The notes beneath the pieces are model-generated. The model worked only from the letters and a program-made list of their open reading frames with translations. It did not search any database and had not been told where the DNA came from. A DNA stretch of 64,000 nucleotides from JBDTCO01 sp039923495 (GTDB taxonomy: Bacteria; Myxococcota_A; Polyangia; Palsa-1104). Location: the NCBI GenBank assembly GCA_039923495.1, contig JBDTCO010000228.1:1-64000 (forward strand), written 5' to 3'. Within the stretch, counting starts at the first letter, position 1, and every line of letters begins with the position of its first letter. This document shows, piece after piece, positions 59,871 to 64,000 of this stretch. The position numbers were made by a program, and so were the translations under genes.

Positions 59871-61031
59871 CTAGTCGAGCTTCACGGCGATCTCCCCACC
59901 GACGAGCTCGAGGCGGACCTCGCCGCCTGGTCGCTCGGCGAAGGCCTCGAACGCCGCCTCCTCGAGGTGCCGCGTCAGCAGCGACGCGAGACCACGCGCG
60001 CCCGTCTCGCGCCGCAGGCTCTCGCCAACGACGAGATCGAGCACCGGCTCCGTCACGGTGAGACGGAAGCCCTCGTCGTCGAACTCGCGCTGCAGCTTCT
60101 CGATGACGTTGGTGCGGAGGATCTGCTTCAGCGTCTCGGCGTCGAGCGCGCGGAACGGCACCATGCGCGTGAAGCGAGCCATGAGCTCCGGCAGAAAGCC
60201 GTACGCCTGGAAGTTGGCGATGCTCTCGACTTCCTCGGTGGTGAGGGTCACCGCGATGTCGCCGTCGGTGCTCTGCCCGCGACGCGGCGTGCGCCCGAAG
60301 CCGATGCGATCGGCTGCGCCCCTGCGACGCGCGACACCCTGGAAACCGGAGAACGCGCCGGCCGCGATGAACGCGATGTCCGCCGTGGACATGACGAGGT
60401 GATCGCCGTACGTCGAGTGCGTGATCTCGAGCGGCACGACGACCTCGTGTGCCTCGAACATCTTCAGCAGCTCGCGCTGCACGCCCATGCCGGTCACGTC
60501 CTTCGTGGTGCCGGCGCCAGCGAAGATCGCGTTGTTCTGGCCGGACGCGAGCTTGTCGAACTCGTCGAGACACACGATGCCGATGCTGGCGAGCAGCGGG
60601 TTGTCATCGGCCGCGTGCAGGAGGCGCGTGATGATCGTGCTCGGATCCTGGCCGACGTAGCCCGTCTCCGAATATGTGGTGATGTCGACGATGACCGTCG
60701 GCAGCTTGAGGATGTGCTTGAAGAGCAGCTCGACGAGGTGCGTCTTGCCGCTGCCCGTCGGGCCGATGAGCAGGTAGTTCGACTTCGGCACCAGCAGCTC
60801 GCGTTTGTGCCCGTCGAGGTAGATGCGTCGCACCCGACGGATGTGCCGGTATGCCATCAGCGACACCGCACGCCTGGCCTCGTCCTGGCCGCGGTAGCCG
60901 TGCTCCTCGAGGAGATCGTAGATGCGACGCGGCGCCAGCACCGGCAGATCGCGGACGTACCTCACGAACTGCTCGAGCCCGGCCTTGCGGAACTTCTTGT
61001 GGCTCTCGAGCGGCTCGGTCTCTCGCGGCAT
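59871..61031 (-). CDS. ClpX-like AAA+ unfoldase without the zinc-binding domain
   Basis: 386 residues from ATG 61031. Walker A LIGPTGSGKTH (about 88-98), pore loop GYVG in TYSETGYVGQDPSTI, Walker B IVCLDEFDKL (about 150-159), ClpP-contacting IGF loop in RIGFGRTP, sensor-2 region GARGLASLL. The standard N-terminal C4 zinc domain of ClpX is absent (the N-terminus is a short helical piece), so adaptor and substrate choice should differ. Divergent from the FHIPEP gene with 98 bases between. Confidence 0.85.
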   Translation of the reverse strand: MPRETEPLESHKKFRKAGLEQFVRYVRDLPVLAPRRIYDLLEEHGYRGQDEARRAVSLMAYRHIRRVRRIYLDGHKRELLVPKSNYLLIGPTGSGKTHLVELLFKHILKLPTVIVDITTYSETGYVGQDPSTIITRLLHAADDNPLLASIGIVCLDEFDKLASGQNNAIFAGAGTTKDVTGMGVQRELLKMFEAHEVVVPLEITHSTYGDHLVMSTADIAFIAAGAFSGFQGVARRRGAADRIGFGRTPRRGQSTDGDIAVTLTTEEVESIANFQAYGFLPELMARFTRMVPFRALDAETLKQILRTNVIEKLQREFDDEGFRLTVTEPVLDLVVGESLRRETGARGLASLLTRHLEEAAFEAFAERPGGEVRLELVGGEIAVKLD

Positions 61032-61129
61032 GACGACGTTCTGCGCCCACGGTAGCACCGCCGGGCCGCTTTGTTGACACCGACGAACCGGGGCTAAATG
61101 ATCGCGGAAGATGGGAAATCCGTGAGCTA

Positions 61130-63121
61130 GTGGCGACCACGGCCACACAGGGCGCGTCGCTCGCCCGGCGCAGCGCGACCGGTGTCGCGGCGATCCTCGT
61201 CGGGGTCACCGTCCTCATGCTCGTCGTGCCGCTGCCGACGTTCGTGATCGACGGCCTCATCAGCCTCAACCTCGGACTCTCCATCGCGCTGCTCGCGACC
61301 GCGCTGCTCCAGCGCAGCGTTCTCGAGCTGTCATCGCTACCGACGGTGCTCGTGCTGCTCACCGTCTTCCGGCTCGCGCTCAACGTCTCATCGGTTCGGC
61401 TCATCCTCGTGCAGGCCGACGCGGGCCGCATCATCCACGCGTTCGGCAGCTTCGTCGTGCGCGGCGACAGCCTCGCTGGCCTCGCGCTCTTCGGGCTCCT
61501 CGCGCTCGTGCAGCTGCTCGTCATCGCGCGCGGCGGTGAGCGCGTCGCCGAGGTCGCCGCTCGCTTCGCGCTCGACGCGCTGCCGGGTCGCCAGGCCGCC
61601 ATCGACGCCGAGCTCCGCATGGGCGCCATCGACACCGAGACGGCGCGTGGCCGTCGCGACTCGCTCATGCAAGAAGCCCAGCTCTATGGCTCGCTCGACG
61701 GCGCGATGCGCTTCGTGCGAGGCGACGCCGTCGCGAGCCTCGCGGTGCTGGCGGTCTCGCTGCTCGGCGGCCTCGCCATCGGTGTGCTGCGCCGCGGCCT
61801 GCCCATCGGGGAGGCCGCGCACCTGTACACGCTCCTCACCGTCGGCGATGGACTCGTCACGCAGATCCCGTCGCTCATCGTCGCCACGGCCGCGAGCCTC
61901 GTCGTCACGCGCGCGAGCGCCACGCGCGACGACGCGTCCATCGGCGAGGCGCTGCTCGGCCAGCTCGGTCGTCCACGCGCGCTCGGGGCTGCCGCTGCGA
62001 TCCTCGGCGTCCTCGCGCTCGTTCCGGGGCTGCCGCTCGTCCCGTTCGCGTTCGTCGCCATCGCGTTCGGTGGTGCGGCCTGGGCCGTCGGGCGCATCCC
62101 CGCGCCCACACCCGCCATGCTGCTCCCTCGCGAGGCGCCGGCCATCGAGGTCGCCGTCGACGCAACGCTGGCGGGCGATCTCGCGCCGCTCACCAGCGAC
62201 GCCATCGCCGCCACCGCACGCGTCGCCGAGGATCTCGGCCTGCCGCTGCCGGCGCCAATCGTGAGCATGGACGCGCGCCTGCCGCTGCGCGGCTTCGAGA
62301 TCCGGCTCCGCGGCGTCGTGCTCGCACAAGCCACGCTGCCGGCTGTCCGCGTGTACGTCGAGTGTCCGCCCGCGCGCCTGCCCCCGGGGGTCGAGGGCGA
62401 GCCGACCGACGATCCACTCACGGGGGCGCTCGCTTCCTTCGTTCCCACGAGCGCCGTCGCGGCGGTCCGCGCGGCCGGGCTCGTCGTGCGCAGCGCCGAG
62501 GAGAGCATCGCGCTCCGGCTCGAGGGCGCGCTACGCAGCTCGGCGGGTGAGCTGCTCGGCCTCTCCGAGACACAGCGCCTCCTCGATCGACTGCGCCTCA
62601 CGGATGGTCCGCTCGTGCGCGACGTCGTTCCTGCCAGGCTCGAGCTCGGCGAGCTCACGACCGTGCTGCGACGACTCGTCGCCGAGTCCGTCTCCATCGC
62701 GGACCTGCGCCCCATCCTCGAGCGGCTCCGCGAAGAAGGTCGTGATCGCGACCCCGGCGTCGCCACCGAGCGCGTGCGACTCGGCCTGCGTCGTCAGTTC
62801 AGCGCTCGCTATGCCCGGGAGCGTCGTATCGAGGCCCTCATCCTCGACGGGGATGCCGAGGAGGCCGTGCGTGGCGCGGTGCGCGAGTCGGCGGGCGCGC
62901 TGGTGCTGCGGCTCGAGCCCGATCTCGCCGACGCGCTCCTCGACTCGGTGCGCACCGAGCTGGGCGCTCAACCGCGCGCGGTGCTGCTGGCGCCGAGCGA
63001 TCTGCGTCGTCACGTGCGCCGGCTCGTCGAGGGAGAGTTCCCGCGACTACCGGTGCTCGCGTACGAAGAGCTCTCCCCGGACGTCCTCGTCGAGCGCGTC
63101 GGAACGCTGCGAGTCACCTGA
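61130..63121 (+). CDS. FHIPEP family type III export-gate protein (FlhA/SctV)
   Basis: 663 residues from GTG 61130. About eight helices in the first 310 residues (IDGLISLNLGLSIALLATAL; VLVLLTVFRLALNVSSVRLI), the family signature GERVAEVAARFALDALPGRQ ... IDAELRMG (about 134-163), and a cytoplasmic C-terminal domain from about 330. This is the gate of the flagellar or injectisome export machine. No other flagellar or secretion gene is visible within the window, so which system it serves is open. Confidence 0.88.
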   Translation: MATTATQGASLARRSATGVAAILVGVTVLMLVVPLPTFVIDGLISLNLGLSIALLATALLQRSVLELSSLPTVLVLLTVFRLALNVSSVRLILVQADAGRIIHAFGSFVVRGDSLAGLALFGLLALVQLLVIARGGERVAEVAARFALDALPGRQAAIDAELRMGAIDTETARGRRDSLMQEAQLYGSLDGAMRFVRGDAVASLAVLAVSLLGGLAIGVLRRGLPIGEAAHLYTLLTVGDGLVTQIPSLIVATAASLVVTRASATRDDASIGEALLGQLGRPRALGAAAAILGVLALVPGLPLVPFAFVAIAFGGAAWAVGRIPAPTPAMLLPREAPAIEVAVDATLAGDLAPLTSDAIAATARVAEDLGLPLPAPIVSMDARLPLRGFEIRLRGVVLAQATLPAVRVYVECPPARLPPGVEGEPTDDPLTGALASFVPTSAVAAVRAAGLVVRSAEESIALRLEGALRSSAGELLGLSETQRLLDRLRLTDGPLVRDVVPARLELGELTTVLRRLVAESVSIADLRPILERLREEGRDRDPGVATERVRLGLRRQFSARYARERRIEALILDGDAEEAVRGAVRESAGALVLRLEPDLADALLDSVRTELGAQPRAVLLAPSDLRRHVRRLVEGEFPRLPVLAYEELSPDVLVERVGTLRVT

Positions 63122-64000
63122 TGAAGCCCCGTCGTGCTCACCTCACGTTCCGCGTCGGCCTCGCGGTGGCCATCGCCATCGCGGGCGGTGCGGTCGCGTC
63201 CACGTTCATCGTGCGCTCCCTCACGCGCACCGCCATCGCGCACGTCGGCACGCAGGAGGCACGCGCGCTGTCTACGATGATCGGTACCGAGGTCGTGCGC
63301 GACTATGCGATGACCGATGCGCGCGGGCTGCGCGCCTTCGTGTTCGGTGTCTCCAACCGTCGACCGGAGCTCGAGCACCTCCGCATCGTCGACACGGCCG
63401 GTCGCGTCCTCGTATCGCTCGACGAGACGGAGGTAGGCACGATCTCTCGCGATGATCGCATGCGGCGCACGCTCGAGGGCGAGCATACCGCTCCGACAGT
63501 CGTCGGCGAGCAGGGGGACGAGGTCATGGCGTGGGTGCCGCTCGGCCAAGGAGCGGCACCCACGGGCGCGCTCTTCATCCAGCTCTCGGAATCGGAGCTC
63601 TCCTCCGTCTTCCTGCGCGTGCAGACGTGGAGCAACGTGCTCCTCGGCATGGTCGCGCTGCTCACCGCGCTCGCGCTCGGGATCTATCTCGACCGTCGCA
63701 TCGTTCGCCCCGTCGGTCGGCTCGCGCGCGTGGCCCGACGCATCGCCGACCGCGATCTCACATCGCTCGAGAGCGGCCTCGGCGCGGCCTCGAACGACGA
63801 GATCGGCGAGCTCTCGGACGCGTTCGTCTCGCTCGGCGGCACGCTGCTCGATCTGGTGCAGCGCATGCGGTCGATCGCGAACGGCATCGAGAAGGCCAGC
63901 GTCGACATCGCGGTCACGTCGTCCGAGCTCAACGAGGGCGCGTCGCAGCAGCGCGCGCTCGCCGAGACCGCGGCGCAGCGTCTCGAGCAGCACCAGCGTA
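63121..64000 (+). CDS. methyl-accepting/HAMP transmembrane sensor, N-terminal part; runs off the right edge
   Basis: 293 codons open to the end, starting at ATG 63121 inside the FHIPEP stop (TGATG). Membrane helix 1 (about 10-30), an extracytoplasmic region with a dCache/sensor-like stretch (DTAGRVLVSLDETEVGTISR), membrane helix 2 (about 165-188), a HAMP linker (YLDRRIVRPVGRLARVARRI ... NDEIGELSDAF) and the start of a coiled coil (ELNEGASQQRALAETAAQRL) as in methyl-accepting proteins. The signalling tip lies outside the window, so chemoreceptor is inferred rather than seen. Confidence 0.8.
   Translation, partial: MKPRRAHLTFRVGLAVAIAIAGGAVASTFIVRSLTRTAIAHVGTQEARALSTMIGTEVVRDYAMTDARGLRAFVFGVSNRRPELEHLRIVDTAGRVLVSLDETEVGTISRDDRMRRTLEGEHTAPTVVGEQGDEVMAWVPLGQGAAPTGALFIQLSESELSSVFLRVQTWSNVLLGMVALLTALALGIYLDRRIVRPVGRLARVARRIADRDLTSLESGLGAASNDEIGELSDAFVSLGGTLLDLVQRMRSIANGIEKASVDIAVTSSELNEGASQQRALAETAAQRLEQHQR

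Noticed and set aside
1..64000. CRISPR array or rRNA operon
   Set aside because: No regularly spaced direct repeats and no rRNA-like sequence found on reading through the window.

Overview
The window is GC-rich chromosomal DNA with strong G/C preference at third codon positions. Its many cysteine-rich lipoproteins, lipoproteins with Asp/Ala/Pro-rich stretches after the lipobox, a sigma-54 activator, paired SPFH proteins and a C-x4-C-x8-C-x2-H zinc protein point to a myxobacterium-like bacterium (Myxococcota, formerly Deltaproteobacteria). That assignment is inference from gene style; no rRNA is present.

Left end (1-5432, minus strand): four genes linked by 4-bp overlaps encode a lipoprotein-type histidine kinase, a receiver protein, a small helical protein and a sigma-54 activator whose receiver carries a four-cysteine cluster. 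A one-helix membrane protein and the N-terminal 441 codons of a lantibiotic (Ser/Thr) dehydratase follow at once and run off the edge. This looks like a two-component/sigma-54 cascade in front of a RiPP locus and is the best candidate for an undescribed system. From 6.2 to 15.4 kb lie a hemerythrin gene with a sigma-54-type promoter, a BrkB/YihY-holin-like-DUF3618-like membrane cluster, membrane enzymes, and an operon of two SPFH proteins, one a lipoprotein. From 15.6 to 20.5 kb a coupled operon (secreted GH13 debranching enzyme, sugar MFS transporter, secreted alpha-amylase) handles alpha-glucans. From 20.5 to 28.6 kb are a DUF4380-like protein, a TonB-like tandem-domain protein, an M16 peptidase and lipoproteins.

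A decaying genomic island occupies 28.7-39.5 kb. It lies between tRNA-Arg(TCT) and a 48-bp displaced copy of that tRNA's 3' half. It holds a broken tyrosine integrase, an excisionase-like HTH gene, a ribbon-helix-helix-like regulator with an inverted repeat, IS21 and IS3 remnants, broken hutF, hutD, TraB/GumN and Sel1-like genes, and apparently intact cargo (a reprolysin-like metalloprotease lipoprotein, a patatin-like phospholipase, small unknowns). Several of the broken genes are interrupted by amber codons.

The right part (39.7-64 kb) is mostly intact chromosome: a TPR/FGE-like lipoprotein pair, a YhdH-type oxidoreductase, enoyl-CoA hydratase with acyl-CoA-binding protein, an amidohydrolase, a flavin reductase and Old Yellow Enzyme pair, Dps, a YeiH exporter divergent from a LysR regulator over a palindrome, a flavin monooxygenase, a large Cys-repeat lipoprotein, an MFS transporter, murA, a zinc protein, a Gly/Tyr-rich secreted protein, a ClpX-like ATPase, and a FHIPEP (FlhA/SctV) export-gate protein followed by a chemoreceptor-like gene that runs off the right edge. 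Reading frames open at either edge were translated by hand.
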